Source: Candidatus Kaiserbacteria bacterium
GTDB lineage: Bacteria; Patescibacteria; Paceibacteria; UBA9973; UBA2103
Length of the DNA stretch: 64,000 nt
Reading direction: 5' to 3'
NCBI GenBank assembly: GCA_016182485.1
Contig: JACPGH010000006.1
Location: 1-64,000, forward strand
The translations under genes and the position numbers were made by a program. Positions 46,700 to 54,124 of this stretch are shown here, piece by piece. The notes beneath the pieces are model-generated. The model was not told the origin of the DNA, did not search any database, and worked only from the letters and a program-made list of their open reading frames with translations. Position 1 is the stretch's first letter. Each line of letters opens with the position of its first letter.

Positions 46700-48448
46700 C
46701 TATTTGGTAAGCCGCTCAAGCTCCGCTACGTCGCGCTCGATGCTCTCCAGGCCTTCGACGAAGATATCCGGCTTCTTCGTATCTATCCCGCATGATTTGA
46801 AAATCTCATACGGCGACCTGCTCTCGCCGGCCGAGAGAAAGCCGTCCACTTTTTTAATGTACGAGGGGTCGGCAGATACTTTTTCGTACAGGGCTTTTGA
46901 TATGAGCTGACCATATGCGTAAGAATACACGTAGAAAAAACGCCGTATGTGACTCCAGTGCACGAAGAAATAGCCATCGACCTGCTCTAGCTCGAATGCC
47001 GGGCCGAGGTATTCCTTCATGTGAATGTTCATGAGTTCGGAGATCTGTTCTTTTGGAACGTATCCGTTCTTGCGGACGGCTCCATGCAGCGCTTGCTCGA
47101 AGCGGAAGCACGCTATCTGACGGAAGACGGTGGAAATATTATCCTGCACCATGTCATGAAGCGCGACGATTCGCTCTTCGGTAGGCAACATGCCGATAAC
47201 CTTATGGAGCGCGGCCGTTTCGAAAAAAGTGCTCGCTGTCTCCGCGGTTGAAATTGGGAGCCCTTGGTAGAGGGGCCTCTGCTCTTTGGAACGTTCCGCG
47301 TGGATAGCGTGGCCCATTTCGTGCGCGAGCGTCTTGAGCGATTCGAAATTGTCGATGTGATTCAGCAAGATGTAGGTAGGCACGGTAACGCCCGAGGCGC
47401 AGAAAGCGCCGCCGGACTTACCCCTCTTCGGGAAAACATCGACCTGGGCCTTATCTAGCAGCCGATCGAATATCTCCGCATATCGCGCGTCGAGCGATCC
47501 GAATGCTTCGCGTACGATGCGTACCGCCTCGTCAAACGGCACTTTCGTCTTTAATTCTCCGATGTGCGCGGAACGGTCGGCGTAGACAAGAGAATCTACG
47601 TTCAGCAGCCGCCGCTTTACCTCATAGAACCGATGAGATATCGAGGCATGCGCATGAACGGCGTCAACGAGCGCGAGAATCGTTTTGGGATCATTTTGGT
47701 ATCCTCGGATGGTGGCATCAAAAGGCCTTTTGTATCCCCGCAGTTCATCTTCAACCTTCTTTGTCATATATATCGCATTGATCTCGCTCTCCGCTATGTC
47801 AGAGACGCCTTCGTACACTTCGCGCACGCTGGCGTAAAGGCGTCTCCGTTCTTCAGTCGGTAAATTCTGTATTTTGGCTTCGGCTTCCGCGAGCGGAAGG
47901 ATAGCGCCTGCGAAAGAAACCGTTTTTTTATTGAGTATGTTTTCAGTAGCCTGCACCCAGCGGCCGAACGAGACGTCGCCAAGGAGCGAGATCACCTTTT
48001 CTTCCAGCTCGGAGAGGTCATATTTGGCGCTTTCGAACAGTTGCGCGAGCCAATACCGATAGTCCTTAAGCGCCGGGGATGCGAGGAATTTCTTTTGTAC
48101 AGCCTTCGGTATCTTTCCCAGCTTAAGAGCGAAGAAAAGTATCAGATTCCCACGCTTGGTGCCGCGCTCATCTAGTTTGGCGGCCAGCGCCTCTGCGCCC
48201 TTATCTTCAACATTCAGTTCTTTGCGGAATGAGGCGTAATAGCCTGCCCGGCTTGCAGGCAGCTGGAAAATTTGTTCGTACTCGCCGATGGCCTTGGCAA
48301 GGGCCGCGGGATTTTTAAGATAATCGGTCCGCGCCCGATATTTCCCGGCAAAGGCGGCTACTACCCTGTCTGCCTGCTTTTGGTCCCGCTCGATTCGCGC
48401 ATCCTCCAGCCCCTCATAGAGGGAAGTTAGGTCCCATTCGGTCTTCAT
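46700..48448 (-). CDS. pepF: M3 family oligoendopeptidase F
   Basis: Zinc metallopeptidase degrading oligopeptides in the cytoplasm. The HExxH motif is in TLAHEMGHAIHAERSKEQ (near residue 380), followed by the third ligand region PISTAETASTFFETA. 582 residues, normal for PepF. The N-terminal helical region contains QLPASRAGYY, coded by a GCCTGC/GCAGGC palindrome (48242-48260). The ATG at 48448 has an extended -10 7 bases upstream. 19 bases upstream of alaS. Confidence 0.96.
   Translation of the reverse strand: MKTEWDLTSLYEGLEDARIERDQKQADRVVAAFAGKYRARTDYLKNPAALAKAIGEYEQIFQLPASRAGYYASFRKELNVEDKGAEALAAKLDERGTKRGNLILFFALKLGKIPKAVQKKFLASPALKDYRYWLAQLFESAKYDLSELEEKVISLLGDVSFGRWVQATENILNKKTVSFAGAILPLAEAEAKIQNLPTEERRRLYASVREVYEGVSDIAESEINAIYMTKKVEDELRGYKRPFDATIRGYQNDPKTILALVDAVHAHASISHRFYEVKRRLLNVDSLVYADRSAHIGELKTKVPFDEAVRIVREAFGSLDARYAEIFDRLLDKAQVDVFPKRGKSGGAFCASGVTVPTYILLNHIDNFESLKTLAHEMGHAIHAERSKEQRPLYQGLPISTAETASTFFETAALHKVIGMLPTEERIVALHDMVQDNISTVFRQIACFRFEQALHGAVRKNGYVPKEQISELMNIHMKEYLGPAFELEQVDGYFFVHWSHIRRFFYVYSYAYGQLISKALYEKVSADPSYIKKVDGFLSAGESRSPYEIFKSCGIDTKKPDIFVEGLESIERDVAELERLTK
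48242..48260. repeat. Palindromic repeat inside pepF
   Basis: Arms GCCTGC / GCAGGC with a 7-base loop, in frame; resembles the grpE element. Confidence 0.65.
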
Positions 48449-48455
48449 TTTATAT

Positions 48456-48464
48456 ACAATACCA
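48456..48464 (-). promoter_or_regulatory. Extended -10 of pepF
   Basis: Minus strand TGG-TATTGT ends 7 bases before the ATG at 48448. Confidence 0.45.
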
Positions 48465-48532
48465 GTCCGCCAAATGAACAACAAATGAAGGGCAGAACCG
48501 CAGTTTTTCTGTATAAAATATACCGGTTGCGC

Positions 48533-48538
48533 TACACT
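48533..48538 (+). promoter_or_regulatory. -10 of the HAD-like gene
   Basis: TACACT ends 8 bases before the ATG at 48547; no Shine-Dalgarno is present. Confidence 0.4.
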
Positions 48539-48546
48539 TTATAGCA

Positions 48547-48912
48547 ATGGCCATTTCCGACACCGTCATCGCTTTCGATTTCGACGGCGTCATCTCCGTG
48601 ACGAACGGCTTTAACGGGCACGACGATATTCAAAAACCCAATCCAGAAGTAGTGACGGTGATGCACAAGCTGCGCGAGGCGGGGATCAAAGTCATGATCC
48701 ATTCCACGCGCGGGAACGCGTTCCTTGAAATGTACTGCGAGAAATTTTCTATTCCCTACGACTACATAAACCAGAGACCCGACGTGGCCGGCGAGAATCC
48801 GGGCAAGCCTATCGCCTGGGTCTATATCGACGACCGCGCCCTAAATTATCACGGTCAAGATGCCGACACCCTGCTCGAAGAAATAAAGCGCTTCAGACCC
48901 CATCGAGGTTAA
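48547..48912 (+). CDS. Small HAD-superfamily hydrolase
   Basis: 121 residues, a minimal HAD core without a cap domain. Motif I is VIAFDFDGVISV (catalytic Asp 11 and Asp 13), motif II is the Thr/Ser in MIHSTRG, and motif IV is VYIDDRAL. The family hydrolyses phosphate esters; such short forms are also seen as phosphatases of nucleotides or phosphoproteins. Leaderless-type promoter; followed by the terminator of the convergent orphan gene. Confidence 0.88.
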   Translation: MAISDTVIAFDFDGVISVTNGFNGHDDIQKPNPEVVTVMHKLREAGIKVMIHSTRGNAFLEMYCEKFSIPYDYINQRPDVAGENPGKPIAWVYIDDRALNYHGQDADTLLEEIKRFRPHRG

Positions 48913-48946
48913 AGCCTGTCGATAGGCGTTTAGCGATGAAAGACGA

Positions 48947-48982
48947 ACAGCCCGGCCGGGGATAGGACCCGACACGGGCTGT
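48947..48982 (-). terminator. Terminator of the multi-TM orphan gene
   Basis: Stem ACAGCCCG ... CGGGCTGT on the minus strand followed by TCGTCTTTCATC. Nearly the same hairpin as 28309-28343. Confidence 0.75.
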
Positions 48983-48994
48983 TGAGCGGCTCGA

Positions 48995-49630
48995 CTAGGA
49001 GCCGGAAGGAGCGAGGTGCAGGCCGTACTTCGCGACCGCGTAGTGCGCGACACCAAGCAGGCCGCCTGCGAGCGCTCCGAAGACTGCGTGACCGAGGTAG
49101 TACCCGATCGCCGCGCCGAGGGCGGTGTCGCAGAAGCAGAGCAGGCGCATCTCGGAGTGGACGAGGACGAAGAGATGACGCGCGAACCTCACGAGCAAGA
49201 CGATGCTGTTGTACCTCCAGCATCTCCTGATTTGATCGTCTGCAGATACTAGGTCCACACCTGCGCATGTCCATAGGAGTGCAAATGAGATACTGGCGAT
49301 GGCAGAAATCATGATGAAAACGGCAGTGACCCACATCTGGTACTTAGGTTTCGCGGCCAGGAGAGCAAATCCTGCCGCAAAAGGTATGAGGTAGCTGCCG
49401 ATCACGCACGTGGTGCCCCATAAGAGACGCCCGAACCTACGCATCTCCGGCGAGGACGCGCACTGCCACGCGACGGGAATCGCCGCGAGGAGGGCGCGCA
49501 GGTCGTACGCGGCCCAGGCGGCCACACCGCCGGCGAACGCGCCAAGCGGCCAGAAGACCCCGAGCTGGAGCGCGATGAAGGCACCGATGCCGCCGCCGAA
49601 TGCCGTAGCGAGACCGATCCGTCCGAACAT
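48995..49630 (-). CDS. Multi-pass membrane protein, orphan unit
   Basis: 211 residues with about six membrane helices, several Gly/Ala-rich (GLATAFGGGIGAFIALQLG, LGAAIGYYLGHAVFGALAGG). No transporter signature recognised. The ATG at 49630 has GGAGG at 8 bases; a TTGACT-type promoter lies near 49730-49700 and the unit ends in its own terminator. It separates ung from the HAD-like gene. Confidence 0.65.
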   Translation of the reverse strand: MFGRIGLATAFGGGIGAFIALQLGVFWPLGAFAGGVAAWAAYDLRALLAAIPVAWQCASSPEMRRFGRLLWGTTCVIGSYLIPFAAGFALLAAKPKYQMWVTAVFIMISAIASISFALLWTCAGVDLVSADDQIRRCWRYNSIVLLVRFARHLFVLVHSEMRLLCFCDTALGAAIGYYLGHAVFGALAGGLLGVAHYAVAKYGLHLAPSGS

Positions 49631-49711
49631 TGTCGTGTCCTCCGTTGTACTGCGTGTGAGATGCCGGTTGTTGACAAGGACCGAGAACTCTCGTCTCAAT
49701 TTACCATGTAT

Positions 49712-50404
49712 TTAAAGCCAGTCAATGGGAGGCATGCCGTGGGCGACGAGATACTCATTCGATTTGCTGAAATGTTTGCAACCGAAGAAGCCGGAGGCGG
49801 CCGAGAACGGGGAGGGATGCGGCGCTTCGAGCACTAAGTGTTTTTCCCGATCGATGTGCGCGCCTTTTTGCTTCGCGTAATTCCCCCACAGCATGAACAC
49901 GAGATGCTCGCGCTCCCGCGAAAGCGCGGAAATTGCGGCATCGGTGAATTCTTCCCAGCCGCGGGACTGGTGGGAGCCGGCCTGGTGCGCCCGTACGGTA
50001 AGCGTCGCATTCAATAAGAGCACTCCTTGCTCCGCCCATCGCGTCAGGTCTCCGCTTCGGCCTGCTGGCCTCAGCACTCCCGCGCTCTCCGCTCGGTCGT
50101 CTAAGTCGTTCTCGATTTCTTTAAAAATGTTCTGCAAAGAGGGAGGCAAAGTAATCCCCTCTTCAACGGCGAACGCAAGCCCGTTCGCCTGCTTGACCCC
50201 GTGATAGGGATCCTGCCCGAGAATGACGACTTTCACATTATCGAAAGCGCACAAGTCGAACGCGCGGAAAATGTCTTTGGGCGGCGGGTACACCTTCCCT
50301 TTCAAATATTCTTCCTTCACGAACGCCGCTAGCTCGCCGAAATACGGCTTCTCGAATTCTTCTGCAAGCTTAACGCGCCAGGACGGCTCTATTCTGACGT
50401 TCAT
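49712..50404 (-). CDS. ung: Uracil-DNA glycosylase (family 1)
   Basis: Removes uracil from DNA. The water-activating loop GQDPYHG (63-69, Asp 65) and the Leu-loop APHPSPFSAASGFFG are intact, with MLWGNYAKQKG between. After KEIENDLD an extra stretch, DRAESAGVLRPAGRS, precedes the conserved GDLTRWAEQGVLLLN; it is encoded by a GC-rich element containing a palindrome (50063-50076). 230 residues. The start lies within the 3' end of the PD-(D/E)XK gene (35-base overlap). Confidence 0.97.
   Translation of the reverse strand: MNVRIEPSWRVKLAEEFEKPYFGELAAFVKEEYLKGKVYPPPKDIFRAFDLCAFDNVKVVILGQDPYHGVKQANGLAFAVEEGITLPPSLQNIFKEIENDLDDRAESAGVLRPAGRSGDLTRWAEQGVLLLNATLTVRAHQAGSHQSRGWEEFTDAAISALSREREHLVFMLWGNYAKQKGAHIDREKHLVLEAPHPSPFSAASGFFGCKHFSKSNEYLVAHGMPPIDWL
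50063..50076. repeat. Palindrome in an ung insertion
   Basis: TGCTG GCCT CAGCA at the centre of an insertion of about 15 codons (roughly 50050-50095). Confidence 0.7.
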
Positions 50405-51176
50405 GGACTGTCTTTTTATGGAGCGCCTGGAGTTTCTTGCCCGCCTCTTCGCGGTAGGTGCAGTAGTCGCACGGGCCGCCGCCGAACGCCGTGCCGATTG
50501 CGGGAATTTCCTCGCCGAGAAGCATCTGTTTCAGGTCAAAAAGCGCCGGCTCTACCCATGCGTCCGAGCCCGCATACGGAATGAGCTCTACATCGAACTC
50601 CAGCTTGCCGTCGAAAGCTTTGGCATCGGACTTTCCGTTTACGTATACGAAGTAGCCGGTCGGCGACACAGCGAACCCATTTTGGCGGAATAGCCATTGA
50701 TAAATCTCCATTTGCCGCTTGTACGAATCGTACAGATCCTCTTCCTTGCTCGGCCCCACTTTTTTGCTCGTCGCCTTGTAGTCCACGATGATCAGCTCTT
50801 TCAATGGGTTAACCCACACGTCGTCCACGCCGCCCCTGATAAATAAATTAGTAGGAACATGGTGAAATGCGATCCCGCGGCGGAGCGCGTCGCGCCACTC
50901 TTCCATCCGGTCATCGGCGAGAGGCACGGCTTCAAGGCCGTATCGGCTCATGAGCGGGTGGGCCGTACCGTTCCCGCGATGAATATCGAATTCGCGCTTC
51001 AAGAGCTCGTCCACCGCGTTATTGAGCGTGAATGACGGGCCCGAGGGCCGCTTCACGCCGAGACGCAGATCAAGGTAGGCGCAGCGCGGACATTCGGAAA
51101 AGAGATCGATCTTCGAGCGGCTTACCTTGAAGGGCTCCGCGGAAGCTGGATCAAATGTTCTTGCGCGCGAGGCCAT
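50370..51176 (-). CDS. PD-(D/E)XK nuclease family protein (RecB/Cas4-like)
   Basis: 268 residues. The nuclease core is visible as FIRGGVDDVWVN followed by LIIVDYKATS (Asp and Asp-Tyr-Lys, the metal and catalytic residues). Cysteines near the start (SECPRCAY) and near the end (PCDYCTY) could hold an Fe-S cluster as in Cas4 and AddB. It probably acts in DNA repair, in line with ung downstream. The ATG at 51176 is 1 base after the second arm of the 109-bp inverted repeat. Confidence 0.87.
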   Translation of the reverse strand: MASRARTFDPASAEPFKVSRSKIDLFSECPRCAYLDLRLGVKRPSGPSFTLNNAVDELLKREFDIHRGNGTAHPLMSRYGLEAVPLADDRMEEWRDALRRGIAFHHVPTNLFIRGGVDDVWVNPLKELIIVDYKATSKKVGPSKEEDLYDSYKRQMEIYQWLFRQNGFAVSPTGYFVYVNGKSDAKAFDGKLEFDVELIPYAGSDAWVEPALFDLKQMLLGEEIPAIGTAFGGGPCDYCTYREEAGKKLQALHKKTVHERQNRAVLAR

Positions 51177-51177
51177 A

Positions 51178-51286
51178 CCCCGTATGATTACATTGCGCGG
51201 TTAAGCGCGTTGATAAAAGCAGCCATATTACATCGCGTGGAAACACATTGCGAGAGCATATAGTCTGTAAGAGTAATCATACGGGG
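51178..51286. repeat. 109-bp intercistronic inverted-repeat element, copy 2
   Basis: Arms CCCCGTATGATTAC and GTAATCATACGGGG enclose 81 bases, as in copy 1 (19520). Relative to copy 1 both arms changed at the same paired position (G-C to A-T). It starts 5 bases after the stop of the upstream gene and ends 1 base before the next ATG. Confidence 0.85.
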
Positions 51287-51291
51287 CATAG

Positions 51292-51765
51292 CTATTGCAT
51301 CGTGGCAAAATAAGCCACTACCCGGGCACCGGTATCGAAGTCGACATAAACGCTATTGACCGCCGGGTCGAATGCCCCGAGATTGTCGTCCCGATACAGC
51401 TGGATCGCATAGGTACGTCCCGCTTGGGTGGCGCGCAGGAGAATAACGGTGATGTTGCTCCTCGGTCCCGATACGCGCGCCGCGCCGAGCACGTTCCCCA
51501 TATCATTCCCGCTCATTTCGCGCACGGCTACCCAAACGCCCGGAGGCGGGACGGTCACCGACTCGACGAATACCGCAGTCCCTGCGGGCTGGTCAGCCAC
51601 ATCTATCGCTCCGCCCGTGGCTGAGACGAGGGCTGTGCTTGTCGCGTGCGGAAGCTCGGGAGGCATCATCGATACATCCACGCTATCCCACATCATCAAT
51701 GCGCCTACGAGCAGGACGCCGAGGGTCACTCCGGCTATGAACGAACTGGGAGAAATGCGCATCAT
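51292..51765 (-). CDS. DUF7282-like exported protein
   Basis: 157 residues. An N-terminal membrane or signal segment (SFIAGVTLGVLLVGALMM) is followed by a Ser/Ala/Thr linker and a beta-rich domain (VESVTVPPPGVWVAVREMSG, then GRTYAIQLYRDDNLGAFDP), which resembles the DUF7282/BslA-like modules of surface proteins. It overlaps the downstream end of the ATP-cone gene by 4 bases and precedes the inverted-repeat element. Confidence 0.75.
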   Translation of the reverse strand: MMRISPSSFIAGVTLGVLLVGALMMWDSVDVSMMPPELPHATSTALVSATGGAIDVADQPAGTAVFVESVTVPPPGVWVAVREMSGNDMGNVLGAARVSGPRSNITVILLRATQAGRTYAIQLYRDDNLGAFDPAVNSVYVDFDTGARVVAYFATMQ

Positions 51766-52601
51766 AGCGAGAGAAGGCCTTCGGCCTCGGCATAAACGCT
51801 CCCGACCCGCTCGCTCGAGAGGTGGAGCATGTCCATCGATCGACGCTTCTTGACGAGCGCATCGACGGTGATGAGCCCTTGAGCAATGAGGAGTTGTTTC
51901 TCCGCGTGAGAAAGTTCGGTTAGCGCGGTGAGCGGGTAGGTCTTGGCGCGCGTCATGCGGACAAAAAGATTATCGTGTTCAGGATAGCCCCAGCCGAGCA
52001 ACTCGACGCCGGCGCACTGCGCATACGATATCGCTTCGGAAGTGAATTTGGTATTCGTGATGAGCACTCCCCTGTCGAGCGGACAGGCTCGTTTGTCCGG
52101 GGCGCAGGCGAAAATATCTTCGAAACGGCTGTGCACGTACAACGCCGTCTTTAAGTCAGTTTTATAGCCCGGATCGTTGTGGTACTTCAATTCTGCCGCC
52201 AGGTGCTGGCGGTCTCCGGGATGGGAGGCGTACAGATCGACCTCATGGAGGGCGCAGTGACCCTGAATAAGCTTGCGCGTCCCTACCTGCCAGCCTTCAG
52301 CCCTATAAAGTTCCGATACGAAATCTTCGAACGGATGTCCCGTCGGCCCGAGTTCAAGAAGCGCCCGCCGCAGCGCATAGCGGGCGGCGATCGGACGCGC
52401 CTCCTTGCGCAGAAGCGTGAAGGCGCGCGTATATACCTCCTTCGAGGAAGCGCCCGGTACGACGGTGTCCGTGATCCTTCGCGCGATCCGTTCGGCCGTG
52501 TGCGGACCTGCGCCTGCCCGTTCGAGTGAGGAGACAAGACGGGCGGGGTCAAAAATTTGGGACGTCCCGTCTGCTTTAACGATAACCGGCGCCGGCGTCA
52601 T
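51762..52601 (-). CDS. ATP-cone and Mrr-type endonuclease-like fusion
   Basis: 279 residues. An ATP-cone (IVKADGTSQIFDPARLVSSL, residues 7-26, to about 90), usually an allosteric nucleotide sensor, is fused to a restriction-endonuclease-like domain with HEVDLYA and AAELKYHND (the Asp and Glu-x-Lys of the PD-(D/E)XK fold). A C-terminal helical part (SHAEKQLLIAQGLITVDALV) could be an HhH. Such fusions are recurrent in CPR. The role could be nucleotide-sensing DNA cleavage; inference. 4-base overlaps on both sides show a tight three-gene unit. Confidence 0.82.
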   Translation of the reverse strand: MTPAPVIVKADGTSQIFDPARLVSSLERAGAGPHTAERIARRITDTVVPGASSKEVYTRAFTLLRKEARPIAARYALRRALLELGPTGHPFEDFVSELYRAEGWQVGTRKLIQGHCALHEVDLYASHPGDRQHLAAELKYHNDPGYKTDLKTALYVHSRFEDIFACAPDKRACPLDRGVLITNTKFTSEAISYAQCAGVELLGWGYPEHDNLFVRMTRAKTYPLTALTELSHAEKQLLIAQGLITVDALVKKRRSMDMLHLSSERVGSVYAEAEGLLSL

Positions 52602-52999
52602 AGCGAAGAAGTTGTTGCCGGAGAACCGTTAACCGTGACGGAAATCGGCAAGGCCGGCGGCGCGTCGATCTGAGTTGAAAAGGTTACTTTTGTTGGAACT
52701 TGTAAGCAGATGCCCGGATCGCTCTCGACCGCAATTGAGAGATTAATCTCCGCATCCGTGGACGTAGCGACAACGGTCGCGCTCGAACATGCATTCGGAG
52801 CCTCGAGAGAGCCGGTTATGCTATGAACGCCTTTCTTATAGGTATCGCGGATCGAGACGGCCGAGGGTATTTCAGTGACAAACGAATTAAGCGGAGCGTG
52901 CGTTGGGACGTCGCGCGCGCGAGGGACTGACAGGCCAAAAATGATCAAGATGCAGATAGCTATGATTATTGTGGCCGTCCGCAGGTGTCCTTGGATCAT
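52598..52999 (-). CDS. Membrane-anchored hypothetical protein
   Basis: 133 residues. One N-terminal membrane segment (ATIIIAICILIIFGLSV) and a small beta-rich extracell-type domain with two cysteines (NACSSATVVATSTDAEINL, DPGICLQVPTKVTFS), perhaps disulfide linked. Unrecognised family. First of the three-gene run with the ATP-cone/Mrr and DUF7282-like genes, overlapping the next by 4 bases. Confidence 0.65.
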   Translation of the reverse strand: MIQGHLRTATIIIAICILIIFGLSVPRARDVPTHAPLNSFVTEIPSAVSIRDTYKKGVHSITGSLEAPNACSSATVVATSTDAEINLSIAVESDPGICLQVPTKVTFSTQIDAPPALPISVTVNGSPATTSSL

Positions 53000-53044
53000 T
53001 GGACCATCATACCATCTTAAGAAACCGACAATTTGCGAGTCTGC

Positions 53045-53974
53045 TTAATTAATTATCCCGCCGCCTAGCAGTTTAGATCCATTATAAAAAACGATCGACT
53101 GGCCCGGAGTGGCAGGAAGCGGCTCGGCCGCAATGAATCTGTTCCCGTTAACTCGCCCTGGGACAGGCGGGCAGCGATACCGCGTTTGCGCATGTGTGAC
53201 TGCTTCTTTCGGTCCATGCCAGTTCTCGCCTGCGAATCGGATTCCCGTGCTTCCGTCCGCGCGCGTTCTCGAAACTTCGATAGTTCCTTTCGCGACATCT
53301 TTACCGACGACATACCAGGGCCCGCCTTGCCGCGGGACCCGCTGACCGATCGTATACAGCAGCGCCTCATTATCAGTGCCGAATTCTCTCTTCAGGAATT
53401 CCGCTACTGAGACCGACCCGAGAAAGCAGATGCCTTGACTGTCTTTCTTTTCGGCAACGGGTAGATCGAATTCCTGCGCCAACTTGCGCACCGCTTCTTT
53501 TTGCATGTCGCCTACGGGGAAAATTGTCGCGGCGAGTATCTCCTTCGGCACGGCCCATAGAAAATAACTTTGGTCTTTTTCGCCCGATCGGTAATGCCCC
53601 GTCGCGATAGCACCCGCTCCCTGCTTCGTCGCGAAGCGATGGAATGCGCCGAACTTCACCTCCCTATTGCACATGACGTCCGGGTTCGGCGTTCGGCCGG
53701 CGCGGTATTCGGAAAGCAGGTAATCTATGACGCCTTTCTTGTACTCGGCGCTCGCGTCGAGCGTGAGAAACTGAATGCCAAGCCGCGCCGCTATAAGCAT
53801 CGCGTCGCGGCGCTCTCCCGCCCAGGCGCACGGCATACCGGGAGGATACCAGCCCTTGATGAACACGCCGGTGACCTGCGCACCCGCCTGCTTCAAAAGC
53901 GCAGCCGACACTGCGGAGTCCACTCCGCCCGAGAGTCCCACGAATATCCTTTTACCTTTAACGTCTTTGAACAT
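53045..53974 (-). CDS. mnmA: tRNA 2-thiouridine(34) synthase MnmA, short form
   Basis: Adds sulfur to U34 of tRNAs for Lys, Glu and Gln. The PP-loop GLSGGVDSAVSA (13-24) binds ATP. The two catalytic cysteines are C102 (NPDVMCNREVKF) and C183 (GICFLG). 309 residues against about 360: the insertion normally found around the first cysteine and in the C-terminal barrel is shortened. The ATG at 53974 has an extended -10 7 bases upstream and the shared CCTATAGG motif about 45 bases further. Confidence 0.95.
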   Translation of the reverse strand: MFKDVKGKRIFVGLSGGVDSAVSAALLKQAGAQVTGVFIKGWYPPGMPCAWAGERRDAMLIAARLGIQFLTLDASAEYKKGVIDYLLSEYRAGRTPNPDVMCNREVKFGAFHRFATKQGAGAIATGHYRSGEKDQSYFLWAVPKEILAATIFPVGDMQKEAVRKLAQEFDLPVAEKKDSQGICFLGSVSVAEFLKREFGTDNEALLYTIGQRVPRQGGPWYVVGKDVAKGTIEVSRTRADGSTGIRFAGENWHGPKEAVTHAQTRYRCPPVPGRVNGNRFIAAEPLPATPGQSIVFYNGSKLLGGGIIN

Positions 53975-53981
53975 CCTCCCA

Positions 53982-53990
53982 ATCTAATCA
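53982..53990 (-). promoter_or_regulatory. Extended -10 of mnmA
   Basis: Minus strand TGA-TTAGAT ends 7 bases before the ATG. Confidence 0.4.
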
Positions 53991-54017
53991 CGATTTGGAT
54001 TTGCATCAAACCGCGTT

Positions 54018-54036
54018 GTCAAATCTATCCTATAGG
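54018..54036 (-). promoter_or_regulatory. CCTATAGG motif upstream of mnmA
   Basis: Exact reverse-complement match (19 bases) to 132-150. Here the core extends to the 14-bp palindrome TATCCTATAGGATA. Confidence 0.5.
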
Positions 54037-54084
54037 ATATTTTTGACCAACGCTCAGCGAATGGTCAGTTAGACAAAACGAAAG

Positions 54085-54106
54085 AGCCGTCCGCGAAGCA
54101 ACGGCT
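54085..54106 (-). terminator. Terminator after mltG
   Basis: Minus strand stem AGCCGT ... ACGGCT followed by CTTTCGTTTTG, ending the mltG transcript. Confidence 0.7.
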
Positions 54107-54124
54107 ATTCCGCTAACAAATTCA

